From positions 2,790,001 through 2,854,000 of the forward strand of contig NZ_CP140155.1 in the NCBI RefSeq assembly GCF_034479375.1: a stretch of DNA of 64,000 nucleotides, read 5' to 3'. Below the pieces are notes generated by a model. It made no database searches, was not told the DNA's origin, and saw nothing but the letters and a program-made list of their open reading frames with translations. Position numbers and translations under genes: made by a program. This stretch comes from Rhodopseudomonas palustris. Lineage in GTDB: Bacteria; Pseudomonadota; Alphaproteobacteria; Rhizobiales; Xanthobacteraceae. Of the stretch, positions 28,536 through 37,670 are shown one piece after another; within the stretch, counting starts at the first letter, position 1, and the number at the start of each line of letters is the position of its first letter.

Positions 28536-30227
28536 CTATTTCAAATACTTCCAGTATGTGGGCGGTGCGGGCGGATCAGGCGCCCTGCGAATGTCAGCCA
28601 GTCGAGGAGACTTTTTGCCGTCCTCAATCAACAGTTTGATATCGTTTATGATTTCTCGATTTGTAGCAAACACCGTGTGGTTCAAGCCAAACATCTCATC
28701 CCCGATGTTTGTCACATCAATCGTATCTAGGTTCGGTAGCACGACGGGACCTTCGGGTGGCACATCGCCGGCTCTCGGCGATTTTGCGAGCATTGCAGAC
28801 AACCTCAACGCCTTGTCAGCAGCTGAGGCGTACAATGTCATACCCAGCGCAATTTCCTTGAGCCTCGGTATCGCATCAACGAACGCCTTCCTGTCAATGT
28901 CTGGCGCCGCCATCACCAATTGATCCAAGCGAATTTCGGACGAGGACTGCGCGAAGTTTTGTAGCGCGTCCAAAACCAAGAAGTTTCCCATGCTGTGCGC
29001 TATGACGTTGATATGCTTGATACCGAACTCCTTCTGCAACTTCGAGACAAGCTCGACAAAGCGAAATCGTCCCGACAACGCGCTGACTTGATCGTATCCG
29101 TAGTCGGATATGTCGTCGCCTCCCTTGGTACTCCAAGAGAACAACACCGAGAGCCCCCGATATTGCAGGTCCCAAACGATCTGGGCGTTCCTATAGACAG
29201 CTTGCTCGAAATTTGTATTGAAGCCGTGGACAAAAACGAGAGCGGACTTCGGGCCCTGCTCCGCAATCAATTTTGCCAGATCGGACTCAGAGAGAAAGGA
29301 TAGTTGCTTGATCGTGAAATGACTCCTGTCTTTCTCTTTCTCCCGGTGAACTTCGTATCCGAAAAGATGCCAAACCGACGGCAGCTCAAGTCGACCAAAT
29401 TTGTGGTCTTCCGGCACGCGCACAGAGGCAGCGCCAAAAGTTAGCTTACTTTGTCGATCACCGGAGAAGGCGACGACCTTCTGTGAAGCGATTGGCTGTC
29501 TGTCCGTTGCAAAAATGAACTCGACTATCCTCTCAAGTTCGTTGCTCAGCGCCCCACAAAGTGAGGGCAGTGTCTCACAAGGCCTCTGAACGGCCGAGAA
29601 GCCTGCATTTCCGGAGGCAAGTCCTGCTTCATTGGGAGCGATCGCATCATTCAACCAGCTTGTTGTTGAATTTGGCACTGCCATCGGCCTGATTGCTGAA
29701 CCAATAATCACGGGCGACGATGTTCCTGATCCGAACTTACCCAACATCATTCGTCCGGGATCTCTGATTATTGAGGCGACGTCCCCCAAGACTTTCCCGG
29801 GGTCCTTCAATGGGCTTATAGAGGAAACATTTGATTGAAGGAGGACAGCTCTGGCGATCAGCTTCCCAGTATCGTCCAATCTGAACTGCCAAAGCGAAGT
29901 TCCTTCGACATGCACGACTTCCGCTTTGTAGGATGTGAAGTCTGAAAATGCGACCGTTGAGCTTATTTTCGTGGTGACGATGCTGCCGAGCCGCTGAAGT
30001 ATCGGATACCCGGCCGTCCCGTTTGTCTCCTTCAGGATGGAATCGTACTGCTCGGAGGTAGTGATTTGCTTGAGCGTCGTCGCATTCGACGATTGGAGCG
30101 CAGCAATGTAGTAGGCAAGCGGCTTTTCCGGTGCAAACGGTTGCGCGCGGCCGACCTGGGCAAAGGCAAAGCAGCTTGCCGCCATTACAAGTGAGAAGAA
30201 CAGCAAATCCAATGAGCGACGAAGCAT
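28536..30227 (-). CDS. Exported alpha/beta hydrolase (DUF900 type)
   Basis: This 563-residue protein has a signal peptide (LFFSLVMAASCFAFAQVGRAQ), a unique N-terminal domain of about 200 residues, and a DUF900 alpha/beta hydrolase domain from about residue 240. The domain has FIFATDRQ, LVFVHGFNTNFEQAVYRNAQI, the nucleophile elbow AHSMGN, APDIDRKAF for the acid, and LNHTVF for the histidine. Codon third positions and overall composition are visibly less GC-rich than in the neighbours, which suggests recent acquisition. The substrate is unknown. It stands alone. Confidence 0.88.
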   Translation of the reverse strand: MLRRSLDLLFFSLVMAASCFAFAQVGRAQPFAPEKPLAYYIAALQSSNATTLKQITTSEQYDSILKETNGTAGYPILQRLGSIVTTKISSTVAFSDFTSYKAEVVHVEGTSLWQFRLDDTGKLIARAVLLQSNVSSISPLKDPGKVLGDVASIIRDPGRMMLGKFGSGTSSPVIIGSAIRPMAVPNSTTSWLNDAIAPNEAGLASGNAGFSAVQRPCETLPSLCGALSNELERIVEFIFATDRQPIASQKVVAFSGDRQSKLTFGAASVRVPEDHKFGRLELPSVWHLFGYEVHREKEKDRSHFTIKQLSFLSESDLAKLIAEQGPKSALVFVHGFNTNFEQAVYRNAQIVWDLQYRGLSVLFSWSTKGGDDISDYGYDQVSALSGRFRFVELVSKLQKEFGIKHINVIAHSMGNFLVLDALQNFAQSSSEIRLDQLVMAAPDIDRKAFVDAIPRLKEIALGMTLYASAADKALRLSAMLAKSPRAGDVPPEGPVVLPNLDTIDVTNIGDEMFGLNHTVFATNREIINDIKLLIEDGKKSPRLADIRRAPDPPAPPTYWKYLK

Positions 30228-30451
30228 GATCTCCTCGCTTCAAATAAACTGGCGAAAATATACGCAAATCTGCCGCAACTATCACATAATAGCAAGCCAT
30301 AGAGATTCAGGAAGCAGCGGCATACAGGCGTCAACACCCCCTCGATGCTGTATCGATCGCTCCCCCAACGCCGTCAGTTCGGGACCAAACGCCTTACCGG
30401 CAAGAGGCAGCATGCCGAACCAACCCGCCGCGGCGGCGCTAGTGCCTGCGG

Positions 30452-30490
30452 CCATCCTTCGAGGCGCGCAAGGGCGCGCACCTCAGGATG
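30452..30490. repeat. Short palindromic intergenic repeat
   Basis: CCATCCTTCGAGGCGCGC and GCGCGCACCTCAGGATG form an imperfect hairpin around AAGG. The pattern (catcctt ... aggatgacgg) is a common dispersed palindrome in this group of bacteria. It lies just downstream of the polyamine permease operon end, in a 293-bp gap otherwise without a gene. Confidence 0.65.
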
Positions 30491-30520
30491 ACGGTGTGCT
30501 GGCGTTCAGTCAGTTGCTGT

Positions 30521-31321
30521 TCACATCGGCGCGGCGCTGTCGGCCTTGGCGCGGGACAGTTTCGAGGCCAGCGAGGCGATCACGATCGCCAGCGTCACCA
30601 CGGCGACGATCAGCGTGCAGATCGCGTTGATCTGCGGCTTCACGCCGAGCCTGACCTCCGAATAGATCCGGATCGGCAGCGTCGCCGAGCCAGGGCCGGT
30701 GGTGAAGCTCGCGATCACCAGATCGTCGAGCGACAGCGCAAAGGCGAGCATCCAGCCGGCCGCGATCGCCGGCCAGATCAGCGGCACGGTGGCCTGAAAG
30801 AACGCCTCGACCGGGCCGCAGCCGAGATCCATCGCCGCCTCCTCGTAGCTGCGGTCGAGCGAGCCGAGCCGCGACTGCACCACCACCGCGACGAAGCACA
30901 TCGTCAGCGTCGTGTGGGCGATCGTCACGGTCCAAAAGCCGCGCTCGGCATTCAGCGCCACGAACAGCAGCAGCAGCGACAGGCCGGTGATCACTTCCGG
31001 CATCACCAGCGGCGCGTACAGCATCCCCGAGAACAACGTGCGGCCGCGGAAATGCCCGGCGCGCGACAGCGCCACCGCCGCCAGCGTGCCGAGCACCGCG
31101 GCCGCGGTCGCCGACGCCAGCGCCACCCGCAGGCTCATCCACGCCGCCGCCAGCATCGCCTCGTCCTGGAACAATTCGCGATACCAGCGCAGCGACCAGC
31201 CGCCCCACACCGTGACCAGACGGGAATCGTTGAACGAGTAGATCACCATGATGACGATCGGCAGATACAGGAACGCCAGGCCGAGCGTCAGCGACACGAG
31301 GTTGAAGCGGGAGAGTTTCAT
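30521..31321 (-). CDS. potC: Polyamine-type ABC transporter permease (PotC/PotI-like)
   Basis: This 266-residue inner-membrane permease has six helices and the EAA loop (EEAAMDLGCGPVEAFFQATVPLIWPA). The N-terminus KLSRFNLVSLTLGLAFLYLPIVIMVIYSFN is typical of PotC/PotI spermidine/putrescine permeases. ATG 31321 is chosen because the longer frame (to 31408) reads through a palindromic repeat. It is the third gene of the potABC-like set. No periplasmic binding protein follows. Confidence 0.88.
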   Translation of the reverse strand: MKLSRFNLVSLTLGLAFLYLPIVIMVIYSFNDSRLVTVWGGWSLRWYRELFQDEAMLAAAWMSLRVALASATAAAVLGTLAAVALSRAGHFRGRTLFSGMLYAPLVMPEVITGLSLLLLFVALNAERGFWTVTIAHTTLTMCFVAVVVQSRLGSLDRSYEEAAMDLGCGPVEAFFQATVPLIWPAIAAGWMLAFALSLDDLVIASFTTGPGSATLPIRIYSEVRLGVKPQINAICTLIVAVVTLAIVIASLASKLSRAKADSAAPM

Positions 31322-31336
31322 GACGCGCCGCCTTCT

Positions 31337-31438
31337 CCCTCCCCCCTTGCGGGGGAGGGTCGGGGTGGGGGGTAGCCCCGAAGCGAGGCTCCCGTTGTGG
31401 ACCCCCACCCCCGACCCCTCCCCGCAAGGGGGAGGGGA
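31337..31438. repeat. Inverted repeat between the two permease genes
   Basis: CCCTCCCCCCTTGCGGGGGAG, followed by a CGGGGTGGGGG block, pairs with CCCCCACCCCCG and CCCTCCCCGCAAGGGGGAGGG to make a large hairpin. It is similar in design to the repeat at 18940. It fills almost the whole gap between the PotB-like and PotC-like genes. Confidence 0.85.
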
Positions 31439-31466
31439 GCAGAGAGCGCCGCCCCGATCCCGCCCA

Positions 31467-32390
31467 TCACCGCCCTCCTTCGAGCTGGCGGCGCTGCAGG
31501 CGCTCGTAGATCATCAGCGGCAGCAGCAGCACGGCGAGCAGCACCACCGCGATCGCCGAGGCCACCGGCCAGTCGCGGTTGGTGAAGAACTCCAGCCACA
31601 GCGTCTGCCCGATCATCAGCGAGCCGGAGCCGGCCAACAGATCCGGAATCACGAACTCGCCGACGATCGGGATGAAGCACAGCAAGACGCCGGCGCCGAT
31701 GCCGGGCAGCGACAGCGGGAACGTCACCAGCCAGAACGCCCGGCGCGGCGAGCAGCCGAGATCGGCGGCGGCCTCGTTCAGCGACGGCGGCAGCTTCGCC
31801 AGCGTCGCATACAGCGGCAGCACCATGAACGGCAGATACGAATAGACGATGCCGATATACATCGCGGTATCGGTCGACAGCCACACCAGCGGCGCCGAGA
31901 CCAGATGCAGCGCCAGCAGCGTCTGGTTCAACAGGCCGTCGTGCTGCAGGATGTTGATCCAGGCGTAGATCCGGATCAGGAACGAGGTCCAGAACGGCAC
32001 GATCACCAGCATCATCGCCAAAGGCTGCCAGCCCCGCGGCAGCCGCGCCATCGCGTAGGCAATTGGATAGCCGATCAGCAGCAGGATCGCGGTCGAGACC
32101 GCGGCGACGACGAGGCTGCGCAGATAGGACAAGACGTAGAGATTGTCGGAGATCAGCAGCCGGAAATTGTCCAGCGACAGCGCTGCGAACGCGGCCGTCA
32201 GCGCGTCCCAGCCGGCCGCGAGATCGAACACCGGCGTGTAAGGCGGCTGCGCGATCGCGCTCTGCGACAGGCTGATCTTCACCACGAAACCGAACGGCAC
32301 CAGGAAGAACAGCGCCATCCACAGATAGGGCGCGATCACCGCCAGCCGCGCCGGGCGGGTGAAGATTCGGCGTGCGCCGCTCATCGCCAA
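31467..32390 (-). CDS. potB: Polyamine-type ABC transporter permease (PotB/PotH-like)
   Basis: This 307-residue permease has six helices and the motifs of the PotB/PotH branch: LIGYPIAYAMARLP, LVIVPFWTSFLIRIYAWINIL, and the EAA loop NEAAADLGCSPRRAFWLVTFPLSLPG. The first external loop is long (QSAIAQPPYTPVFDLAAGW), as in PotH. It lies 18 bp after the ATPase gene and is separated from the next permease by a palindrome. Confidence 0.9.
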   Translation of the reverse strand: MAMSGARRIFTRPARLAVIAPYLWMALFFLVPFGFVVKISLSQSAIAQPPYTPVFDLAAGWDALTAAFAALSLDNFRLLISDNLYVLSYLRSLVVAAVSTAILLLIGYPIAYAMARLPRGWQPLAMMLVIVPFWTSFLIRIYAWINILQHDGLLNQTLLALHLVSAPLVWLSTDTAMYIGIVYSYLPFMVLPLYATLAKLPPSLNEAAADLGCSPRRAFWLVTFPLSLPGIGAGVLLCFIPIVGEFVIPDLLAGSGSLMIGQTLWLEFFTNRDWPVASAIAVVLLAVLLLPLMIYERLQRRQLEGGR

Positions 32391-32408
32391 GCCCTCATCG
32401 CCAGGCCC

Positions 32409-33548
32409 TCATTTTTCCAGCACCACGCAATCGTCGGGCGCGAACCACGCAACCACGTGGTCGCCGGTGCGATAGGCGTCGACGTCGAGCCGCGTGGTGT
32501 TGGCCATCTTGGCCAGCAGCGTCGCGCCGGTATCGAGCCTGATCCGGTAGCTGGTCAGCCCGCCATAGTAACCGACCTCGGCGACTTCGCCGTCGAGCCG
32601 GTTCATCGCATCGGCATGGCCGAGATCGGCGGCCGGGCCGCGCCGCGACAGCTTGATCTTCTCCGGCCGGATCGCGAGGCTGATCGCGGTCGCCTCGGTC
32701 GGCTGGCGTGGCGCGGCAGCGGTGACGGCGCCCGCACCGCCGGTCGCGACCGTGAGGCGGCCGTGGTCGCGCGACGCGATGGTGCCGTCGAGCATGTTGA
32801 CGTCGCCGACGAACTCCGCGACCCAGCGCGACGCCGGCGTCTCGTAGAGCTGCCGCGGCGTCGCGACCTGTTCGAGCCGGCCGGACTGCATCACGCCGAT
32901 CCGGTCGGCCACCGTCATCGCCTCCTCCTGATCGTGGGTGACGATCACGAAGGTGGTGCCGAGCCGCTTCTGCAGCGCCATCAGTTCGAGCTGGGTGGTT
33001 TCGCGCAGCTTCTTGTCGAGCGCCGCCATCGGCTCGTCGAGCAACAACAGCCGCGGCCGCCGCGCCAGCGCGCGCGCCAGTGCCACGCGCTGCTGCTGAC
33101 CGCCGGAGAGCCGATCCGGCTTGCGCTTCTCCAGGCCTTCGAGCCTGACCAGCGCCACCATTTCGGCGACGCGCGCCTTGATCTCCTTCCGCGGCAGGCC
33201 GGCGCGCTTCAGCCCGAAGGCGATGTTGTCGGCCACCGACAGATGCGGAAACAGCGCGTAGTTCTGGAACATCATGTTGACCGGGCGCTGATGCGGCAGC
33301 ACCGCGGCGATGTCCTCGCCGTCGAGCAGGATGCGGCCGCTGTCGGGGGTCTCGAATCCGGCCAGCATCCGCAGCAGCGTGGTCTTGCCGCAGCCGCTCG
33401 GCCCGAGCAGCGCGAAGAACTCGCCGGCCTTGATATCGAGCGACAGCCGGTCGACCGCAACGAAGCCGCCGAACCGTTTTTCGACGGACTCGATCTGCAA
33501 CAGCGGCGCTCCGGCCCTATCGGCCGGATCTCCAGCGTCCTCAGTCAT
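32409..33548 (-). CDS. potA: Polyamine-type ABC transporter ATP-binding protein
   Basis: This 379-residue ATPase has Walker A GPSGCGKTT, Q-loop FQNYALFPH, signature LSGGQQQRVALARAL, Walker B LLLLDEPMAALD, and the H-loop in VTHDQEEAM. A C-terminal TOBE domain (about 300-379: IRPEKIKL, GEVAEVGYYGGLTSYRIRL) is typical of PotA/PotG importers. It is the first gene of the operon. The substrate assignment rests on similarity of the permeases; other spermidine/putrescine-family importers take up related cations or opine-like compounds. Confidence 0.9.
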   Translation of the reverse strand: MTEDAGDPADRAGAPLLQIESVEKRFGGFVAVDRLSLDIKAGEFFALLGPSGCGKTTLLRMLAGFETPDSGRILLDGEDIAAVLPHQRPVNMMFQNYALFPHLSVADNIAFGLKRAGLPRKEIKARVAEMVALVRLEGLEKRKPDRLSGGQQQRVALARALARRPRLLLLDEPMAALDKKLRETTQLELMALQKRLGTTFVIVTHDQEEAMTVADRIGVMQSGRLEQVATPRQLYETPASRWVAEFVGDVNMLDGTIASRDHGRLTVATGGAGAVTAAAPRQPTEATAISLAIRPEKIKLSRRGPAADLGHADAMNRLDGEVAEVGYYGGLTSYRIRLDTGATLLAKMANTTRLDVDAYRTGDHVVAWFAPDDCVVLEK

Positions 33549-33721
33549 TCCCCAGCAGCGTCCTCAGTCGTTCCCCAGCGCCTCGACGGCCCCGGCTCTG
33601 ATCCAAACACAATCGGCAAGCTGTAGCGGCCATTCGCACGGGGCTCAACAGCCGCAAATCGCGCGCTCGGTTCACCACCGGACGCGGCCACAACGCGGCG
33701 CGACGGCGCCGACCTCGCGGC

Positions 33722-34498
33722 TCACGCCTCGGCTTCAGGCGGGAAGATCGCCGGCTCGGTATCCGGCGTGCTCAGGCTCCACATCGCGTCGAACATCGAG
33801 GCCTGGAAGGCGGCGAACTCGGCGCTGTCGATGATCAGGCCGTAACTCTCGCGCGCGGACGAGATAAGGCAGACTTTGTTGCCGTAGATGAAGCAGGTCA
33901 TCGCCAGCGTATGTTGGTGCGGCGCGTAGCGCAGTTCGCGGCGATACTCCTCGCTCGACGGCCAGATCGGCGCGATGTCGCGCTCGGCCGAGCGAATCAC
34001 CCGCAGCCAGATGTCGCGGCGGGCGCGCTCGAGCAGATAGCGCTCCATCTCCTCGAGGCCCGGCTCGGCCATCAGCTCGCGCATCGACAGCGTCGCGCGC
34101 AGCACCTTGTCGCCGCCGGACAGCGTATCCCACAGCGTGGTGCGGATGCCGTCCGGACCCGGGTGGAAGCGGACGTTCGGCTGGCCGCTCTCGTGGTGAT
34201 ACATCGAGCGCAGCACCGGCATGACGTCTTCGAGCATCGTCCGCCGCGCCTCGAGCCGCTCCAGCAGGATGCCCGGCTCCTGGGCGACGACGAAGCGCCG
34301 CTTGCCGTGGTCGACGAACCGGACCAGCCCCTCGGCTTCCAGCTTGGCGAGCGCGTCATGCGCGGTGGTGCGCGGCAGCCCGGCCTTGGCCGCAACCGCC
34401 GTCACCGAGGCGCCGCCGAGGCCGACGGCGGTCAGATACAGCTTGTACAGCGTCCCGGTGATGCCGATGCGGGCCAGCTTGCCTTCGATATCCACCAT
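33722..34498 (-). CDS. TrmB-like winged-helix transcriptional regulator
   Basis: This 258-residue protein has an N-terminal winged helix of TrmB type (ITGTLYKLYLTAVGLGGASVTAVAAKAGLPRTTAHDALAKLEAEGLVRFV). A C-terminal PLD-like effector domain follows (LRATLSMRELMAEPGLEEMERYLLERARR, then HQHTLAMTCFIYGNKVCLIS). ATG 34498 is chosen because a GGGGGA sequence precedes it. It is divergent from the NitT/TauT-type operon and lies upstream of potABC on the same strand, so it could control either. Divergence favours the NitT operon. Confidence 0.82.
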   Translation of the reverse strand: MVDIEGKLARIGITGTLYKLYLTAVGLGGASVTAVAAKAGLPRTTAHDALAKLEAEGLVRFVDHGKRRFVVAQEPGILLERLEARRTMLEDVMPVLRSMYHHESGQPNVRFHPGPDGIRTTLWDTLSGGDKVLRATLSMRELMAEPGLEEMERYLLERARRDIWLRVIRSAERDIAPIWPSSEEYRRELRYAPHQHTLAMTCFIYGNKVCLISSARESYGLIIDSAEFAAFQASMFDAMWSLSTPDTEPAIFPPEAEA

Positions 34499-34755
34499 CG
34501 TCCCCCACCCCCGAGCGCGCCGACCATGTCCGATCTCTGTCGCGACGTCCATTGTCGGATTTCACCGATAAAATATTCGGTTGATTCGACCAAACTGCAT
34601 AAATCAACGCCATATGGCGTGAGCATATGCAGCATTTCCGCGATTTTGATGGATTTTTATACCGTCAGCCGCACGATTCAGATTGACGAAAATATCCGAC
34701 ATATTTCATGCTGGGTGCGCTGAGGATGCCTAGCAAGACGAACGGAGGATTGCAG
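34499..34755. promoter_or_regulatory. Divergent promoter region with a perfect palindrome (candidate operator)
   Basis: This AT-rich gap lies between the TrmB-like gene and the ABC operon. It holds a perfect 14-bp palindrome ACGCCATATGGCGT at 34607-34620 and a second short palindrome GCATATGC at 34623-34630. The position and symmetry suit binding of the adjacent regulator. That is an inference, not shown. Confidence 0.5.
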
Positions 34756-35589
34756 ATGGAAGCGGAAGCCGATGCGGGCCGCCTGCCGGTCGAGACGACA
34801 AGACCGCGAACCACGATGCTCCAGACCGCCTTTGCGGGACGGCCGATGCGGGCCGCGGTGGGGCTCACGGCGTTCTTCGCCATCTGGCAGGCGGTGACGC
34901 AGCTCAATCTGGTCGACGGCTTCCTGCTGCCCTCGCCGGTGGCGATCGCCGAAGCGCTGTGGGAGCTCGCGCTCGACGGCTCGCTCTGGGTGCACCTCGG
35001 CGCCAGCCTGCAGCGCGTCGCGGTCGGCTTCCTGCTCGCCTGCATCGTCGGGCTGGTGCTCGGCCTGATCTGCGGCTGGTGGCGGACGGTGTCCGACTAT
35101 GTGCGGCCGGTGATCGAGGCGCTGCGGCCGATCCCCCCGCTGGCGTGGATCCCGATCACCATCCTGTGGTTCGGGCTCGGCGACGCCGCATCCTACTTCC
35201 TGGTCTTTCTCGGCGCGGTCTTCCCGGTGTTCATCGCCACCTACACGGCGATCCGCGGCCTCGACCGCAACCAGATGAACGCCGCGCTCTGCCTCGGCGC
35301 CAAACCCTGGCAGCTCTTCACCGACGTGCTGATCCCGGCCTCGCTGCCGATCATCCTGCCGGGCCTACGGATCGCGCTCGGCGTCGGCTGGATGTGCGTC
35401 GTCACCGCCGAGCTGATCGCCGCCCAGACCGGGCTCGGCTACCTGATCCAGCAGTCGCGCATGCTCTTCCAGATCAACAACGTCGTCGCCGGCATGGTCA
35501 CGATCGGACTGATCGGCTTCGCAATGTCCGCGATCCTTGAACGCATCGAGCGGCGCGTGAATGCGTGGGCTCCTTCCGAACGTAGCTGA
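34756..35589 (+). CDS. NitT/TauT-family ABC transporter permease
   Basis: This 277-residue permease has six helices and the SsuC/TauC-type motif EALRPIPPLAWIPITILWFGLGDAASYFLVFLGAVFPV, with the EAA loop MNAALCLGAKPWQLFTDVLIPASLPIILPGLR. ATG 34756 has GGAGG 8 bp upstream, which decides the start. It is the first gene of a five-gene operon (permease, ATPase, binding protein, flavin reductase, nitrilase). The substrate is probably a small organic nitrogen or sulfur compound. Confidence 0.9.
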   Translation: MEAEADAGRLPVETTRPRTTMLQTAFAGRPMRAAVGLTAFFAIWQAVTQLNLVDGFLLPSPVAIAEALWELALDGSLWVHLGASLQRVAVGFLLACIVGLVLGLICGWWRTVSDYVRPVIEALRPIPPLAWIPITILWFGLGDAASYFLVFLGAVFPVFIATYTAIRGLDRNQMNAALCLGAKPWQLFTDVLIPASLPIILPGLRIALGVGWMCVVTAELIAAQTGLGYLIQQSRMLFQINNVVAGMVTIGLIGFAMSAILERIERRVNAWAPSERS

Positions 35590-35599
35590 GGGCACCCCC

Positions 35600-36454
35600 A
35601 TGACCGCAAACATCGCGTTGGCAACTGCAGCTATCCCCGCTGCCGCGCCGGCTTCCGCCGCCCGCGCTGCAGCCGCCGAGGTCCAGATCGACATTCGCAA
35701 TGTCGGCAAAGTCTACGACTCCAAGGTCACGCACCAGGCGGTGATCGCGCTCGACGGCGTCTCGCTGCGCATCAAGAAAGGCGAGTTCATCTCGCTGCTC
35801 GGGCCGTCCGGCTGCGGAAAGTCGACGCTGCTCGGCATCATCGCCGGATTCCAGTCGGCCTCGACCGGCCAGATCCTGCAGAACGGCCGGCCGATCTCCA
35901 AGCCCGACGCCTCCCGCACAGTGGTGTTCCAAGACTACGCGCTGTTCGGCTGGATGACGGTGCAGCAGAACGTCGAATTCGGCCTGAAGGCGAAGGGCAT
36001 GCCGAAGGCGCAGCGCGCCGAGATCGCGCGCGCGCTGATCGCGACCGTGCATCTGTCCGGCTTCGAAGACAAATATCCGCACCAGATGTCCGGCGGCATG
36101 AAGCAGCGCGCCGCGATCGCCCGCGCGCTCGCGCCGGATCCCGACATCCTGCTGATGGACGAGCCGTTCGGCGCGCTCGACGCGCAGACCCGCGTGCTGC
36201 TGCAGGAAGAAATCGCCCGCATCTCCACCGAGGCCGGCAAGACCGTCATCTTCGTCACCCACGGCATCGACGAGGCGGTGTTTCTCGCCGACCGCGTCGT
36301 GGTGATGAGCCCGCGGCCCGGCCGGGTGCGCGACGAAGTGCTGGTGCCGCTGCCGCGGCCGCGCACCGCCGACATGCGTTCCGATCCATGGTTCGTCTCC
36401 ACGGTCAAAGACCTCTGGGAGACGCTGAAGCCTGAATGGCAAAAAGGGGAATAG
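35600..36454 (+). CDS. NitT/TauT-family ABC transporter ATP-binding protein
   Basis: This 284-residue ATPase has an Ala-rich leader, then Walker A GPSGCGKST, Q-loop FQDYALFGWMTV, signature MSGGMKQRAAIARAL, Walker B ILLMDEPFGALD, and H-loop FVTHGIDEA. The FGWMTV segment and the short C-terminus (PRPGRVRDEVLVPLPRPR) are typical of SsuB/TauB/NrtD. ATG 35600 lies 10 bp after the permease stop. The next gene starts 3 bp after this one ends. Confidence 0.92.
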   Translation: MTANIALATAAIPAAAPASAARAAAAEVQIDIRNVGKVYDSKVTHQAVIALDGVSLRIKKGEFISLLGPSGCGKSTLLGIIAGFQSASTGQILQNGRPISKPDASRTVVFQDYALFGWMTVQQNVEFGLKAKGMPKAQRAEIARALIATVHLSGFEDKYPHQMSGGMKQRAAIARALAPDPDILLMDEPFGALDAQTRVLLQEEIARISTEAGKTVIFVTHGIDEAVFLADRVVVMSPRPGRVRDEVLVPLPRPRTADMRSDPWFVSTVKDLWETLKPEWQKGE

Positions 36455-36457
36455 ACC

Positions 36458-37513
36458 GTGACAATCAATCTATCGCGCCGCCGCTTCGGACAGCTCGCCG
36501 CCGGCTTTGCCGCCACCATGCCGCTCGCGGCCCCGTCGATCCTGCGCGCGCAGCAAGGCGACGTCGTCAAGATGGCCTGGTTCAACACCACCACGGTGTC
36601 GGCCCAGATCGCCCATGTGCTGATGCGCACCGACATTGCCGAGCGTAACGGCCTGAAGATGGAGATGATCCAGCTCGCCGCCTCGCCGGCGATCACCGAG
36701 GCGCTGGTCTCCGGCGCCGCCGATATCGGCACACTGTCCGACTTTGCCGCCGTCACCACCATGGCGATCGGCGCGCCGGTCACCACGGTATCGTCGCAGG
36801 CGATCTTCCGCTCGGCGGTGCTCACCACCAAGAAGTCCGGCATCACTGATCTCGCCGGCCTCAAGGGCAAGCAGGTGTTCGGAACCTTCGGCATCACCGC
36901 GTTCCAGAACGCGCAGGAAGCCGTGTCGAAGGCCGGGTTGGTGCCGGGCAAGGACGTCACCTTCGTCAATGTCGGCCCCGCCGAACTTGCCGACGCGGTC
37001 GGCTCGCAGCGGATCGATGCGTTCTTCACCTACGATCCGTTCGTGTCGTTCTTCGAGAACTCCGGCCACGCGCAAGTCGTCTCGCAGAACGTCACCCCGG
37101 TGATCGTGCTCGCCGCCAACAACCGCTTCTTCAAGGATCGCCCCGCGGTGCTGAAGCGGATGCTGAAGGCGAACTCCGAAGCGCTGTTCTTCGCCAGCCA
37201 GAACAATGATCTGGTCAACGGCTGGTTTCGCACGCTGGAGCCCGCCAAGAACATCCCGGTCGAGGTGCTGCAGAAAGCGTCGAGCTACGATCCGGCGTGG
37301 AGCGCCAAGGCTTACACCGACATCAAGGCGACGCTGACGCCGGCGCAGATCGCCAAGATGGAGTTGCTCGCCAAATGGGGCGTCGAGAACAAGCTTCTGC
37401 CGCGCGTGCCCGACGTGACCAAGTTCGTCGACACCACGATCGCCGGCGCGGTCGACAAGGAAGCCGCGGCGCAAGGCTTCGACCCGAAAAGCGTGAAGAT
37501 CACCCGCGCCTGA
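36458..37513 (+). CDS. NitT/TauT-type periplasmic substrate-binding protein
   Basis: This 351-residue protein has a twin-arginine-like signal (LSRRRFGQLAAGFAATMPLAAPSILRAQ), so export may use Tat. The NMT1/SsuA-like fold is seen in MAWFNTTTVSAQIAHVLMRTDIAERNGLKMEM, ALVSGAADIGTLSDFAAVTTMAIGAPV, and LKGKQVFGTFGITAFQNAQEAVSKAGL. GTG 36458 is preceded by AAAAGGGGAA. A palindromic repeat follows the gene and separates it from the flavin reductase gene. Confidence 0.9.
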   Translation: MTINLSRRRFGQLAAGFAATMPLAAPSILRAQQGDVVKMAWFNTTTVSAQIAHVLMRTDIAERNGLKMEMIQLAASPAITEALVSGAADIGTLSDFAAVTTMAIGAPVTTVSSQAIFRSAVLTTKKSGITDLAGLKGKQVFGTFGITAFQNAQEAVSKAGLVPGKDVTFVNVGPAELADAVGSQRIDAFFTYDPFVSFFENSGHAQVVSQNVTPVIVLAANNRFFKDRPAVLKRMLKANSEALFFASQNNDLVNGWFRTLEPAKNIPVEVLQKASSYDPAWSAKAYTDIKATLTPAQIAKMELLAKWGVENKLLPRVPDVTKFVDTTIAGAVDKEAAAQGFDPKSVKITRA

Positions 37514-37562
37514 TCGCGGGTCTTCACTTCTCAGACTCAGTGGGGGCGGTCGTATGTAACGC

Positions 37563-37654
37563 CGTCATGCCCGGCCTTTGTGCCGGGCATCCACGCCTTA
37601 GCAGTGCCAAACGCAGAAAGAACGTGGATGGCCGGGACGAGCCCGGCCATGACG
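37563..37654. repeat. Palindromic repeat, family shared with 51792
   Basis: CGTCATGCCCGGCC, TTTGTGCC and GGGCATCCACG at the left pair with CGTGGATGGCC, GGGACGA and GCCCGGCCATGACG at the right. The same two arms recur at 51792-51881. The copy lies inside the ABC/nitrilase operon. Confidence 0.9.
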
Positions 37655-37670
37655 AGAACCGTTAGCCAAA

